Assembly: GCF_003992015.1 (NCBI RefSeq)
Contig: NZ_RQVK01000017.1
Coordinates: 1 to 33,614, forward strand
Direction of reading: 5' to 3'
DNA length: 33,614 nucleotides
From: Veillonella sp. VA137
GTDB taxonomy: Bacteria > Bacillota > Negativicutes > Veillonellales > Veillonellaceae
Below, piece by piece: positions 12,401-18,975 of the stretch (position 1 is the stretch's first letter; every line of letters starts with the position of its first letter). The position numbers were made by a program, and so were the translations under genes. Under the pieces are notes generated by a model. It did no database searches. It saw nothing but the letters and a program-made list of their open reading frames with translations, and was not told the DNA's origin.

Positions 12401-15400
12401 GTAACAACATACACAGTAGATGCTATCGATACAACAGTAGCAGCGGGAGAAGGCTTGTCTGTTACAGGTGGCGATACAGTAGATACAACTACTAATGCAC
12501 GTAACTACACAGTAGGATTGTCTCAAGCTACAAAAGATACATTAGCAAAAGTAAGTGATATTGCTAAAGCAGTAGGCGCTAACGGTGCTAACGGTATCGA
12601 TGGTCGAGACGGTAAATCTGGTACAGGCGCTGACGCTGGTATGGGCAAAGACGGCTTAACTGGTGCAGATGGCTTGAATGGTAAAGACTTGACTACGAAA
12701 GTAAATGCTCTTCGTAATGGCGAAGCTGGTTCCGTAGTATACACAGATGAAAACGGCAACCGTGTTGTGAAAGCTAATGATGGCAAATGGTATCCTGCGA
12801 ATAAAGTCAATGCAGATGGTACAAAAGCAGCTGATGCGGTGGAAGTAACAAAACCACAAGCTCGTTTAGTGAACACAGATGGTACAACAAGTGGCGGTAC
12901 GACAGTATTGAACAACGTAGCGTCTGCGATTCCAAATACAGCTAAAGATGATGCAAATCAACCAATTGCTAACCCTACATTCTTAGATCGTTTGAATACA
13001 GCAGCGGGTGATGCAAACACACAAAACGCAGCAGTCAACGTAAGTGACTTGAACAGCGCAGCTACTGAAATCATTGCGAAAGGATTAACATTCCAAGGTA
13101 ATGATAAACAAGGTATCAAAAAACAATTAGGTGAAACCTTAGATATCGTTGGTGAAGGTACAGTTCCTGCAACGGCAACAACAGCAGCGAACAATATCCG
13201 TACTAAGAAAGCAGATAATAAATTAGAAATTGGTTTGGCAAAAGACTTAGTAGGTATTACTTCTATTACGAATGCAGCAACGACTGACGGAGCAGGCACT
13301 AAACTTGCTTTAGATGGAAATAACTTAACTATTACGAATACACAAGCAGTGCCTGAAAATGCACCTGCTGGTACAGTACCAACAGTGACAACGGTGACTA
13401 TCGGTAAAGATGGCATCAATGCTGGTGGCAAAGTGATTTCTAATGTAGCAGCTCCAAAAGCGAATACAGATGCAGCGAATAAAGAGTATGTAGATACTAA
13501 AGTGGGAGAAGCGACGGCAGCTGCCACAGGTAATGCTAAGATAGGTTACAAAGCAAATGCTGAAACAGAGACTAAAAAAGTTGGCGTAGCTGATGGTTTA
13601 CATTTCAAATCTGGTACAGGTACAATTGCGCCAACAGATTTAGCACCTAATACTGAAAGTCCTACAAAAGATACAGATAGCAAAGAGGCTAAAACTGGTA
13701 TCGCTATCACTACAGAAGAAAATGGCGTTGTGAACATTGGTTTAGATGAAGCAACTCGTAAAGTCATCGACAGTGCAGCGAAACTTGGCGACACAGCAAC
13801 TGATGGCCGTGATGGCAAAGCAGGCACTGGTAAAGCAGCTGATGATGCAACAGCAGTGGCAGGCGATAAAGGCTTAACTGGTCAAGATGGCTTGAACGGT
13901 AAAGACTTAACATCTAAAGTGAATGCACTTCGTAACGGCGAAGCTGGTACAGTGGTGTACACAGATGACAAAGGCAACCGTGTTGTGAAAGCTAATGACG
14001 GCAAATGGTATGATGCTAAAGCTGTTAATGACAAAGGTGAGTTAAAACCTGCAGATCAACTTCCACAAGGTGTAACTGCTACTCCAGTAGATGCGCCACA
14101 AGCTCGTTTAGTAAATCCAGATGGAACGACTACAACAGCAAAAGGTGCAACAGGTACTAAGTTAAGCAACATTGCAGATGGCACGATTGGAGAAAACTCC
14201 AAAGATGCGATCAATGGTGGCCAATTACATACTGAATTAGCGAAAAAAGCAGATGTAACAGCATTGAACGAATTAGCAGAAAAAGCACTTACTTTCAGTG
14301 CAGATACTGGCACGAATGCAACTCGTAAATTAGGTACTACATTAGCCGTGAAAGGTGCAGCAAACTTTACACCAGCAGCAACTGCAACACCAGGAGTGAA
14401 CATCCAAGTAGCATCCGACCCTACGAATGGTTTAACGGTAAGCCTAGCAGATACGCTAACTAACATGAAAGGTATCTCTGGTAATGGCACAGATCCATTG
14501 ACAATTAAAAATGGTGACAATGCAGTTATCACAGTAAACCCTGGTGCTAATGGTGCAAAAGGTGATGTAGACTTCGGTGGCTCTAAATTAACCAATATTG
14601 GCGAACCAGGTGCTAATACAGACGCAGCAAATAAAGCGTATGTAGACAGCAAAGTTGGTGGCGTAGCTAACTTAGGTTATAAAGCAAATGGTGGCACAGC
14701 TAAAACAGTAGCGGTAACAACAGGTCTAGACTTTGTTCAAGGTGATGGTACTGCTAACACTGCAGAACCTGCAAAAGCTGGTATCGAAATTGTAGCCGGT
14801 GACGACGGTAAAGTAACATTTGGCTTAAATGAAGCGACTCGTAATGCTATCGATAATGCAGCGAATAAAGATTTAGGTAACCTAAGCGATAATGGCAAAA
14901 ATGCAGTCAAAGATTTAGCAGCAGGCGCTGTAAAAGTGGCAGCTGGTAAAAATGTTGCAGTCACACCTAAAACAACAGACCATGTAACAACATACACAGT
15001 AGATGCGATCGATACGAAGGTTATCAAAGGTGATGGCATTGAAGTCACTGGTGGCGCTGAAGATACTGATAAAGTACGTACGTATACAGTAGCATTGTCT
15101 CAAGCGACAAAAGATACATTAGCGAAAGTAGCTGATATTGCTAAGGCAGTAGGCGCTGATGGTGCTAATGGTATCGATGGCCGTGATGGCAAATCTGGTA
15201 CAGGCAACAATGCTGGTATGGGCAAAGACGGCTTAACTGGCGCAGATGGCTTGAACGGTAAAGACTTAACTACGAAAGTGAATGCGCTTCGTAATGGTGA
15301 AGCAGGTACCGTAGTGTACACAGATGAAAACGGCAACCGTGTTGTGAAAGCCAGCGATGGCAAATGGTATCCAGCTGACAAAGTAAAAGCAGATGGTACA

Positions 15401-18010
15401 AAAGCAGATGATGCTGTAGAAGTGAAAACTCCACAAGCTCGTCTAGTGAACCCAGATGGTTCTACAACAGGTGGTACTACAGTCATCAACAACGTAGCCT
15501 CTGCAATTCCAGCTGCACCAAAAGATAATGCTAACTCTCCATTCTTAGATCGTTTGAACACGGCAGCAGGTGATGTGAATACAAAACATGCAGCAGTGAA
15601 TGTAAGTGACTTGAACAGCACAGCGACTGAAATCATTGCGAAAGGATTAACTTTCCAAGGTGATGATGTAAAAGACGTAACACGTGCATTAGGTACTACA
15701 TTAACTGTAAAAGGTGCGAAAAACTTCACGCCAAGTGCTACAACTCCAGCAACAGAAGCAGGTGTTAATATCCGTGTGGAAAAAGACTCTACTACAGATG
15801 CAAACGGCTTAGTGGTAAAATTAGCAGATACTTTAACAGATATGAAAGGTATCTCTGGTAACGGTACAGATAATCTAGTGATTAAAAACGGTACGAATAC
15901 AATCACTGTTACACCAGGTAAAGCAGCGGATGGAGCTACAAAAGCAGATCCAGGCAAAGTAAACTTCGGTGATGCTACTGTAACTGTGAAAGACCTAGAT
16001 GCTCCTATTACGTATCGTACGAATGGTGATGCCGATGAAAAAGCGAAAACAGTATCCTTGAAACAAGGATTAGATTTCGTTACTGGTGATGGTACAACAA
16101 ACACTGCAGAATCTGCTAAACCAGGCCTAAATATCGTAACTGGCGAAAATGGCAAAGTCATCATTGGCTTGTCTGATGATGCAGCAACGAAATTAGGAAA
16201 AGTAGATGGCATTGCTGCGAAGGTAGATGCTGTTGAAAAAGCCCTTGATAACAAAGCAGATAAGTCTACTGTTGAGGATCTTGCGAATAAGTTAGCTGAT
16301 AAAGCCGATAAAGCAACTGTTAAAGGTTTAGCGGACAAAGTGGATGGCAAAGCTGATAAATCCACTGTTGCAGACTTAGCGAAAACAGTAGAAGGCAAAG
16401 CTGACAAATCTGAGTTAGACAAAAAAGCAGATAAAGGCGAAGTGACAGCATTAGCTAATAAAGCAATGACTTTCACAGGCAACAAGGCGGATGAAACAGT
16501 TGAACGTAAACTTGGCGAAACATTGCACTTAGTAGGAACTAACAATATCACTGTTGAGAAGGATGCGACGAAAGAAGGTACATTAAATGTTACGTTGGCA
16601 TCTACATTGACTGGTATGGAATCCATTACTACAAAAGCTGTGGATGGTTTAAGTAATACAACCTGGGATCCTACGAAAGTAGCCTCTGCTGAAGAAGCAA
16701 AAGCTAAACCTGATTCTGATGCAGCTAAAGAACGTTCCAAAGCAGCTACACAGGGTCAATTGAAAGATGTAGCCGATCGTGTAAGCAAAGGCCGTGTATT
16801 CACAGCGGATACAAAAGTTGGCGATAAACCACTAGCAGCTGAAGTTGGCTTAGGCGATACATTGGCTATCCAAGGTGGCGCAACATCTGGATTAACAGAT
16901 AACAACATCGGTGTTGAATTGGCTCCAGCGAAAGATGGTAAACCAGCTACGATGACTGTGAAATTGGCGAAAGATCTTAACATGGCTGATGGTAAGTCTA
17001 AGTATGACCGTTACTTACCTGAGTTTGAAAAAACTGACAAAGGTCTATTAAAATTAGATGCTAAGGGTAACCCTATTCCTAAGAAAGATAAAGATGGTAA
17101 TGTAATCCTTCAAAAAGATGGTAACGGTAACCCAATTGTTAACTCTTCTACAGTGGTAAACGGTAATGGCACAACATACACGGTTAACAACTTACTCAGT
17201 GATGGAAAGGTTCAAGTAGACAATGCGAATAAACCTGTAGCAGGATTGGTAACGACTACAACAGCAGCAGGTACTCGTTATGAAGAACGGTTAACAACAG
17301 AAGATGGTCACGTTATCTTTAAACAAGATGACAATACAAAAGAGTTGAAACCAGTATTGAAAACAGTATCTGTAGTGGATAGTCGTGGTATCCGTATTGG
17401 AAGCAATGACAAACCAGTGGTAAGCTTAACAAAAGATGGCTTAGACAATGGTGGCAACACAATCAGCAATGTAGCACCGGGTGTATATGAATCTGATGCA
17501 GCTACGGTTGGTCAATTAAACGCAGCTACCAATACTGTGACGGCAAAAGTGAACGAAGCAGGCGCTCATGCAGCAGCATTAGCAGCGATGAACCCATTAA
17601 GCTACGATCCACTTAAAAAATCACAAGTGATGGCAGGCGTTGGTGCTTACAAAGGCAATAAAGCTCTTGCGTTAGGGGTAGCCCATTATGCAAACGAAGA
17701 TACTATGTTCAACGTAGGTGTCAGCGTTGGCGGTGGCGAAAACATGATGAATGCAGGTGTGACATACCGATTCGGTGGAGAAGACAGCATGATTCCTGAA
17801 CGCTACAAAGGTGGTCCAATTTCTTCCGTCTACATTTTACAAGACGAAGTATCTGCACTTAAGGCTGAAAATGCACAAGTGAAAGCAGATAACGAGCAAG
17901 TAAAAGCAGACAATGCACGCATGAAAGAAAACTATGAAAAAGTAATGCAAGACAATGAAGAAATGAAAGCACAAATTAAAATGCTTATGGCTCACATGGG
18001 TATTAAATAA
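443..18010 (+). CDS. Giant trimeric autotransporter adhesin (YadA/Hag-like, type Vc secretion)
   Basis: This is a surface adhesin of 5855 residues. Start 443 is preferred to the in-frame GTG at 401 because AAGGA lies 7 bases upstream and the protein then opens with a long basic signal region and hydrophobic segment ending in AQA (cleavage near residue 47). YadA-type head repeats (AIG/AVG every 14 or so residues) fill about 105-350, 490-720, 855-1045 and 1140-1355. Neck motifs of the form DAVTVxQLR lie near 785-813, 1083-1108 and 1389-1415. An alanine-rich helical insert sits at about 353-490. The stalk (about 1415-5670) is built from recurring modules. The YadA anchor ends with TYRF at residue 5777, where most family members stop; here 78 more residues follow. 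The gene is monocistronic, with its own terminator. The family assignment is firm; the ligand (teeth, mucosa or partner bacteria) is inference. Confidence 0.95.
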   Translation: MGKSFEFKECERFLKRVLKDKGIYSKGAVIAFLITGGIGFFAPPAQAIIYVETDLDSGATGASSYSNGNGNIHLPRNSVVFAPIRNGNVYGDLNRTAKNSVIIGAGSYAHGIVEGAREEKFTAVGNNAHVAGGQGTAIGSNTFAMKQATAVGNDVYAAGDSSIAIGNDDISTKYKDSLSRETLKGIFGNGESNNPAVAKLFREGKWYSSENDAKGPFKLTSWSDFNRSYLSDGTEMYSPTYAGGVGAIAIGSRSIAYKDGSTAIGTLSYAFGEGSTAMGLRAYTAENAKGAVAIGEQSRSFAPQSLAVGNRNESTDDGAMSYGYSAKAVGKGSLAFGYKTYANASIANNIAAADGHSATNPLRQAVRSKLGNYSEAQLAALETYQNKAREYYAKIDARASEAAIAAAKTAMDNAKADVDAITLTDVNAMALVDGGQVSHQSWNTVGNTIKSVVDAVEDKNATNKLTVEKLDGVYLTTKDEDGNTQTVQKSKKSGDNAIAIGYYASAKGTSAIAEGSGSVVDSLSGIGIGSLSYVSENSANSIAVGVGAQVRKENSIAIGTQSQVFGAGAIGMGPGSRVMGDNSIAMGYGTDIRSVSSIGLGVRAKIGYGSMNATGLGANVNIGTDAGNTVALGSSASIGDNSLNSMAVGYNANVANNTPNSIAFGTRARIAEGATSSLAVGDLAAVTKASSTALGRLATADFENSVALGYRSTTHYWGNPNTRQSNFSASASATNVHGLSIDPYLPQGSTLGTELAKLNAVTAGYVSVGGWDEKGADGKSTGRRGLRRIVNVAPGALDTDAVTVAQLRDWTDKSAHFLSIAGASNKEAKDYPDINDPMGTKVKNAVVKIKSNFDNDTATGTNALALGVYAYANGQKSVAMGPNAYANVDHGVAIGDNAQAWSEGSNGNGGVAIGKDAKAYYWNALALGTNSNVSGWNSLAMGANARVGVVKTVDAATGNVTNAGTSVNDGVAIGRAAAVDGASSIALGAASKITTATNAVAIGPGAQVLEGKDANNNAAAATGAVALGSNANVTGSKYSVALGLNSAVEYNDTKAPTKAAFTNEDINDPGNGVVSVGNNGTVKRRIINVASGVNDNDAVTVKQLRAVAPKYYSVNTTETDNRTVNGVADVKSNINNDGATAAGALAVGSYTKASGNYSTALGRDVITSAQLSTGIGTNVTVSGEKSVGIGSNVEVSNHSAVAIGLEAKSDHARGIAVGYKVNTNESDTFAGGSEVNVTGYGSVGIGKKVETRANNAVGIGASTNALGSESIALGYAAYTGYTTTKDSKTVYNGATEGIAVGKEAVVESNYAIAIGGNAKVKRDGTKDAESSVAIGAGAKVTGAKYSVALGLNSQVNSADTATKTTAAFSGEVNDDPGYGVVSVGQSGKYRRILNVAGGVNDNDAVNVKQLRAAAWGLKTQSGTAAAADVTPDANGKVTLKAGNNVTIDNANGVVTVNATGIQSVSSGNTNALGVTTTNGAVTITPNLAGSVTSTGDANKLVTAGVVNTALNAKANVSDLAAKLDKTAELHVRAGDYTVGNNGEVSLIQEDASGTQNSGKGFKIKGLATKGDITNINNTLGDKADKSYVDTQIGTVSNLGYKANGGTAKQVAVGTGLNFVQGDGTATTAATAKAGIEIVAGDDGKVTFGLNEATRNAIDNAASKNYVDTQIGNVANKNLSNLNDAGKAAVKDLAAEAVKVAQGKNVTVTPKTKDHVTTYTVDAIDTTVAAGEGLSVTGGDTVDTATNKRNYTVALSADTQAKLAKVENLANTVGTIGADGRDGKAGTGKAPEAADATAGDKGLTGKDGLNGKDLTTKVNALRNGEAGTVVYTDENGNRLAKANDGQYYPANKVNADGTKAADAVAVATPQARLVNPTGSTTTATKLSNIADGDIKAGSTDAINGGQLHTELAKKADVTALDGKVDKAAEFHVKADTYKVGDDGVVTVKQEAGTGAEATDKAFKISGLATKTDITNINNTLNNKANASDVEGLKTNPITFTGDDAQAVTRALGTTLTVKGAENFTPSATNPATAAGVNIRVEKDPTTNANGLVVKLADTLTNMKGISGNGTDPLTIKNGDNAVITVKPGSAGAKGEVDFGGSKLTNIGTPGANTDAANKAYVDTKFGNAANKDLDNLNDAGKAAVKDLAAEAVKVAQGKNVTVTPKTTDHVTTYTVDAIDTTVAAGEGLSVTGGDTVDTATNKRNYTVALSQDTKDTLAKVQKAVDAIGTNGSDGRDGKPGTGADAGMGKDGLTKEDGLNGKDLTTKVNALRNGEAGSVVYTDENGNRVVKAKDGKWYLADKVGADGTKAADAVEVTKPQARLVNPDGTTTGGTTKLSNIADGNIAAGSTDAINGGQLHTELAKKADVTALNELADKPLTFSGDTGTNAARKLGETLAVKGAANFTPAATATPGVNIQVASDPTNGLTVSLADTLTNMKGISGNGADPLTIKNGDNAVITVKPGAAGTKGDVDFGGSKLTNVGAPGANTDAANKFYVDEAIKAVNQTAAGNANLGYKANGGTAKTVAVTTGLDFVQGDGTANTAESAKSGIEIVAGDSGKVIIGLSNDAKTKLDKVNDIAKAVGANGVDGRDGKPGTGADAGMGKDGLTAADGLNGKDLTTKVNALRNGEAGSVVYTDENGKRVVKANDGKWYPAGKVNADGTKAADATEVTAVQARLVNPDGTTTGGTTKLSNIADGEIKAGSKDAINGGQLHDELAKKADVTALAGKVDKASELHVKADTYAVGDDGVVTVKQEDGTGAEATGKEFKISGLATKTDITTINTALGQKANAADPITFTGDDAQAVTRALGTTLTVKGAENFTPSATNPATAAGVNIRVEKDPTTNANGLVVKLADTLTNMKGISGNGTDPLTIKNGDNVVITVKPGANGAKGDVDFGGSKLTNVGAPGANTDAANKFYVDEAIKAVNQTAAGNANLGYKANGGTAKTVAVTTGLDFVQGDGTANTAESAKSGIEIVAGDSGKVIIGLSNDAKTKLDKVNDIAKAVGANGVDGRDGKPGTGADAGMGKDGLTAADGLNGKDLTTKVNALRNGEAGSVVYTDENGNRVVKANDGKWYPAGKVNADGTKAADAVEVTKPQARLVNPDGTTTGGTTKLSNIADGTIGENSKDAINGGQLHTELAKKADVTALAGKTNTSLDNLSTAGEEKVKDLAAGAVKVAAGKNVTVTPKTTDHVTTYTVDAIDTTVAAGEGLEVTGGTEDTNKVRAYTVGLSQATKDTLAKVGDIAKAVGANGVDGRDGKPGTGADAGMGKDGLTKEDGLNGKDLTTKVNALRNGEAGTVVYTDENGNRVVKANDGKWYPAGKVNADGTKAADATEVTKPQARLVNPDGTTTGGTTKLSNIADGEIKAGSKDAINGGQLHTELAKKADVTALNELADKPLTFSGDTGTNASRKLGETLAVKGAANFTPAATATPGVNIQVASDPTNGLTVSLADTLTNMKGISGNGTDPMVIKNGDQSITITPTTAAETSPDGTVTKPAQVGKVDFGTSKITSSATPTDANDLVNKGYLEKAIENVNNVATGNANLGYKANGGTAKTVAVTTGLDFVQGDGTANTAESAKSGIEIVAGDSGKVIIGLSNDAKTKLDKVNDIAKAVGANGVDGRDGKPGTGADAGMGKDGLTAADGLNGKDLTTKVNALRNGEAGSVVYTDENGNRVVKANDGKWYPAGKVNADGTKAADATEVTAVQARLVNPDGTTTTAEGATGTKLSNIANGTIADKSKDAVNGGQLYTAKQELANALGGNATVGNDGTLTKPAYNITKDDAAGGTDTVNNVGAAVEKLDARINTVKENAAKPLTFKGDDNQGVERKLDTTLTVKGATNFTPSATTPATEAGVNIRVEKDPTTDANGLVVKLADTLTNMKGISGNGTDPLTIKNGDNAVITVKPGAAGAKGDVDFGGSKLTNVGEPGANTDAANKAYVDTKFGNAANKDLDNLNDAGKNEVRDLAASAVKVGAGKNVTVTPKTADHVTTYTVDAIDTTVAAGEGLSVTGGDTVDTTTNARNYTVGLSQATKDTLAKVSDIAKAVGANGANGIDGRDGKSGTGADAGMGKDGLTGADGLNGKDLTTKVNALRNGEAGSVVYTDENGNRVVKANDGKWYPANKVNADGTKAADAVEVTKPQARLVNTDGTTSGGTTVLNNVASAIPNTAKDDANQPIANPTFLDRLNTAAGDANTQNAAVNVSDLNSAATEIIAKGLTFQGNDKQGIKKQLGETLDIVGEGTVPATATTAANNIRTKKADNKLEIGLAKDLVGITSITNAATTDGAGTKLALDGNNLTITNTQAVPENAPAGTVPTVTTVTIGKDGINAGGKVISNVAAPKANTDAANKEYVDTKVGEATAAATGNAKIGYKANAETETKKVGVADGLHFKSGTGTIAPTDLAPNTESPTKDTDSKEAKTGIAITTEENGVVNIGLDEATRKVIDSAAKLGDTATDGRDGKAGTGKAADDATAVAGDKGLTGQDGLNGKDLTSKVNALRNGEAGTVVYTDDKGNRVVKANDGKWYDAKAVNDKGELKPADQLPQGVTATPVDAPQARLVNPDGTTTTAKGATGTKLSNIADGTIGENSKDAINGGQLHTELAKKADVTALNELAEKALTFSADTGTNATRKLGTTLAVKGAANFTPAATATPGVNIQVASDPTNGLTVSLADTLTNMKGISGNGTDPLTIKNGDNAVITVNPGANGAKGDVDFGGSKLTNIGEPGANTDAANKAYVDSKVGGVANLGYKANGGTAKTVAVTTGLDFVQGDGTANTAEPAKAGIEIVAGDDGKVTFGLNEATRNAIDNAANKDLGNLSDNGKNAVKDLAAGAVKVAAGKNVAVTPKTTDHVTTYTVDAIDTKVIKGDGIEVTGGAEDTDKVRTYTVALSQATKDTLAKVADIAKAVGADGANGIDGRDGKSGTGNNAGMGKDGLTGADGLNGKDLTTKVNALRNGEAGTVVYTDENGNRVVKASDGKWYPADKVKADGTKADDAVEVKTPQARLVNPDGSTTGGTTVINNVASAIPAAPKDNANSPFLDRLNTAAGDVNTKHAAVNVSDLNSTATEIIAKGLTFQGDDVKDVTRALGTTLTVKGAKNFTPSATTPATEAGVNIRVEKDSTTDANGLVVKLADTLTDMKGISGNGTDNLVIKNGTNTITVTPGKAADGATKADPGKVNFGDATVTVKDLDAPITYRTNGDADEKAKTVSLKQGLDFVTGDGTTNTAESAKPGLNIVTGENGKVIIGLSDDAATKLGKVDGIAAKVDAVEKALDNKADKSTVEDLANKLADKADKATVKGLADKVDGKADKSTVADLAKTVEGKADKSELDKKADKGEVTALANKAMTFTGNKADETVERKLGETLHLVGTNNITVEKDATKEGTLNVTLASTLTGMESITTKAVDGLSNTTWDPTKVASAEEAKAKPDSDAAKERSKAATQGQLKDVADRVSKGRVFTADTKVGDKPLAAEVGLGDTLAIQGGATSGLTDNNIGVELAPAKDGKPATMTVKLAKDLNMADGKSKYDRYLPEFEKTDKGLLKLDAKGNPIPKKDKDGNVILQKDGNGNPIVNSSTVVNGNGTTYTVNNLLSDGKVQVDNANKPVAGLVTTTTAAGTRYEERLTTEDGHVIFKQDDNTKELKPVLKTVSVVDSRGIRIGSNDKPVVSLTKDGLDNGGNTISNVAPGVYESDAATVGQLNAATNTVTAKVNEAGAHAAALAAMNPLSYDPLKKSQVMAGVGAYKGNKALALGVAHYANEDTMFNVGVSVGGGENMMNAGVTYRFGGEDSMIPERYKGGPISSVYILQDEVSALKAENAQVKADNEQVKADNARMKENYEKVMQDNEEMKAQIKMLMAHMGIK
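5760..15480 (+). repeat. Stalk module array inside the adhesin gene (nine copies of the DGRDGK-NGKDLT module)
   Basis: A module containing DGRDGK, then DGLNGKDLT, VNALRNGEAG, VVYTDENGN and QARLVN recurs nine times, starting near 5770, 7130, 8195, 9465, 10195, 11300, 12600, 13800 and 15170. Other blocks alternate with it: TNMKGISGNG (seven copies, one as TDMKGISGNG), LGYKANGGTAK (six, one diverged) and HVTTYTVDAIDT (five). Some copies are nearly identical over hundreds of bases, for example around 7970-8580 and 9235-9845. That would favour recombination between copies and length variation, and would also challenge short-read assembly. Confidence 0.9.
17588..17773 (+). other. YadA-like C-terminal membrane anchor domain (within adhesin)
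   Basis: Starting at MNPLSYDP, short amphipathic strands follow: QVMAGVGAYKG, ALALGVAHYA, MFNVGVSVGG and MNAGVTYRF. Each subunit would give four strands to a 12-stranded trimeric barrel, as is known for the family. The preceding SDAATVGQLN neck and short helix (17480-17587) is the usual connector passing through the barrel. The TYRF end, with its terminal aromatic residue, is the normal BAM-type signal but is internal in this protein. Confidence 0.85.
17774..18007 (+). other. C-terminal coiled-coil tail beyond the anchor
   Basis: This is a 78-residue extension after the last barrel strand. A linker containing MIPERYKGGP is followed by a coiled coil with unbroken 3-4 spacing for seven heptads. 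Tail positions 22, 29, 36, 43, 50, 57, 64 and 71 are L, L, V, V, M, V, M and L. Positions 26, 33, 40, 47, 54, 61 and 68 are V, N, N, N, Y, N and I. Because the last barrel strand should finish in the periplasm, the tail should be periplasmic (inference). Confidence 0.8.
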
Positions 18011-18058
18011 TAGAAGTAATTCTATTCCCCATAAAGAAAGGTCATAGACTTTCATAAG

Positions 18059-18095
18059 AAAACCCTCCTGAGGTACATACCTTGGGAGGGTTTTT
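18059..18095 (+). terminator. Intrinsic terminator after the adhesin gene
   Basis: AAAACCCTCC (18059-18068) pairs with GGAGGGTTTT (18085-18094). The stem continues inward through two G-U pairs to AGGT/ACCT around a 4-base loop, and a T run follows. It is the strongest terminator in the window. Confidence 0.93.
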
Positions 18096-18096
18096 A

Positions 18097-18105
18097 TGTT
18101 ATAAT
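18097..18105 (+). promoter_or_regulatory. Extended -10 promoter for the MBL-DUF445 operon
   Basis: TG, one base, then perfect TATAAT (18100-18105) is a classic extended -10 element. No good -35 is present, since that position falls inside the preceding terminator. The start point would be near 18112, about 30 bases before the ATG. This is the only promoter-like sequence between terminator and gene. Confidence 0.5.
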
Positions 18106-18141
18106 AAAAGTAATCAATAAAATTATCAATTAGGAGTTAAT

Positions 18142-18975
18142 ATGAAAGTTACCTATTTAGAGCATAGTGGTTTTGTCATCGAAGATGGCAAGCGGGCCTA
18201 TGTATTTGATTACTGGAAAGATCCAGCCGGTGTGATAGATACATTAGTGGAACAAGGTTACGAGTTACATGTCTTTGTATCCCATATCCATCATGATCAT
18301 TACGTGAAATCAATTTTCAAATATTTACCATATATACACAGTATTTGGTACCATGAAGATGTGCCAGCATTGCGAGATGTTCGTAAGCAAATACAGCATA
18401 TAGTAACTGTTAAGGAAGAGGCTAATACAGCTAGTTTAGTATTAGAAAGAATCAACAACGATTGCACTACTGATATTCAGACTGTGTCGGAGGAAAACAT
18501 AACAGACGAGCTGGTCCAACAAGTATTTTCTTTGCACTCTATGGCAGTAGGCGACACCTTAGAGGCAGACGACATAACTGTCACCATGTTTGGCTCCACA
18601 GATGCGGGTGGATCCTTCTTGGTGGATACCGGTACGCATCGAATCTTTCACGCAGGAGATTTAAACTGGTGGCATTGGTCTGGAGATACGCCCGAGAATA
18701 TTGCAGAGGCAAAAGCGTTAAAAGAGAAAGAGTTTGCCCCTTTAACAGGTTTATCCGTAGATATCATGATGTTCCCAGTAGATGCTCGTTTGGAAGTAGC
18801 CCGTGAATGGGGAGCCCTAGAAGTGTTGGGCTTGATGGACACGAAGTTATTCATCCCAATGCATGCGAATGGACCTACTTGGGTACCATCGGATACATTC
18901 CGACACACATACCCAACCCAACGTTGCTGGATTCCAGAACAGCCAGGTGATGCGGTGGTAGAGGAAGTGAAGTAA
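18142..18975 (+). CDS. Metallo-beta-lactamase-fold hydrolase
   Basis: This 277-residue cytoplasmic protein has no signal peptide. It carries the zinc motif HxHxDH as H48-x-H50-x-D52-H53, a second metal-site region HAGD near residues 170-173, and a late histidine in MHANG near 240. The small size and simple N-terminus (KVTYLEHSGFVIE) resemble the UlaG-like/Zn-dependent hydrolase branch, for which substrates are mostly unknown. AGGAG lies 5 bases upstream of the ATG. It is first in a three-gene operon, and the next gene starts at the base after its stop codon. The co-transcribed DUF445 membrane proteins suggest an envelope-related role, but that is inference. The exact substrate cannot be read from the sequence. 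Confidence 0.88.
   Translation: MKVTYLEHSGFVIEDGKRAYVFDYWKDPAGVIDTLVEQGYELHVFVSHIHHDHYVKSIFKYLPYIHSIWYHEDVPALRDVRKQIQHIVTVKEEANTASLVLERINNDCTTDIQTVSEENITDELVQQVFSLHSMAVGDTLEADDITVTMFGSTDAGGSFLVDTGTHRIFHAGDLNWWHWSGDTPENIAEAKALKEKEFAPLTGLSVDIMMFPVDARLEVAREWGALEVLGLMDTKLFIPMHANGPTWVPSDTFRHTYPTQRCWIPEQPGDAVVEEVK

Noticed and set aside
5689-16740. Many long open frames on the minus strand inside the adhesin gene, up to 546 codons
   Set aside because: They mirror the biased codon use and repeats of the adhesin, have low-complexity Val/Pro/Ser-rich translations, and lack ribosome-binding sites.
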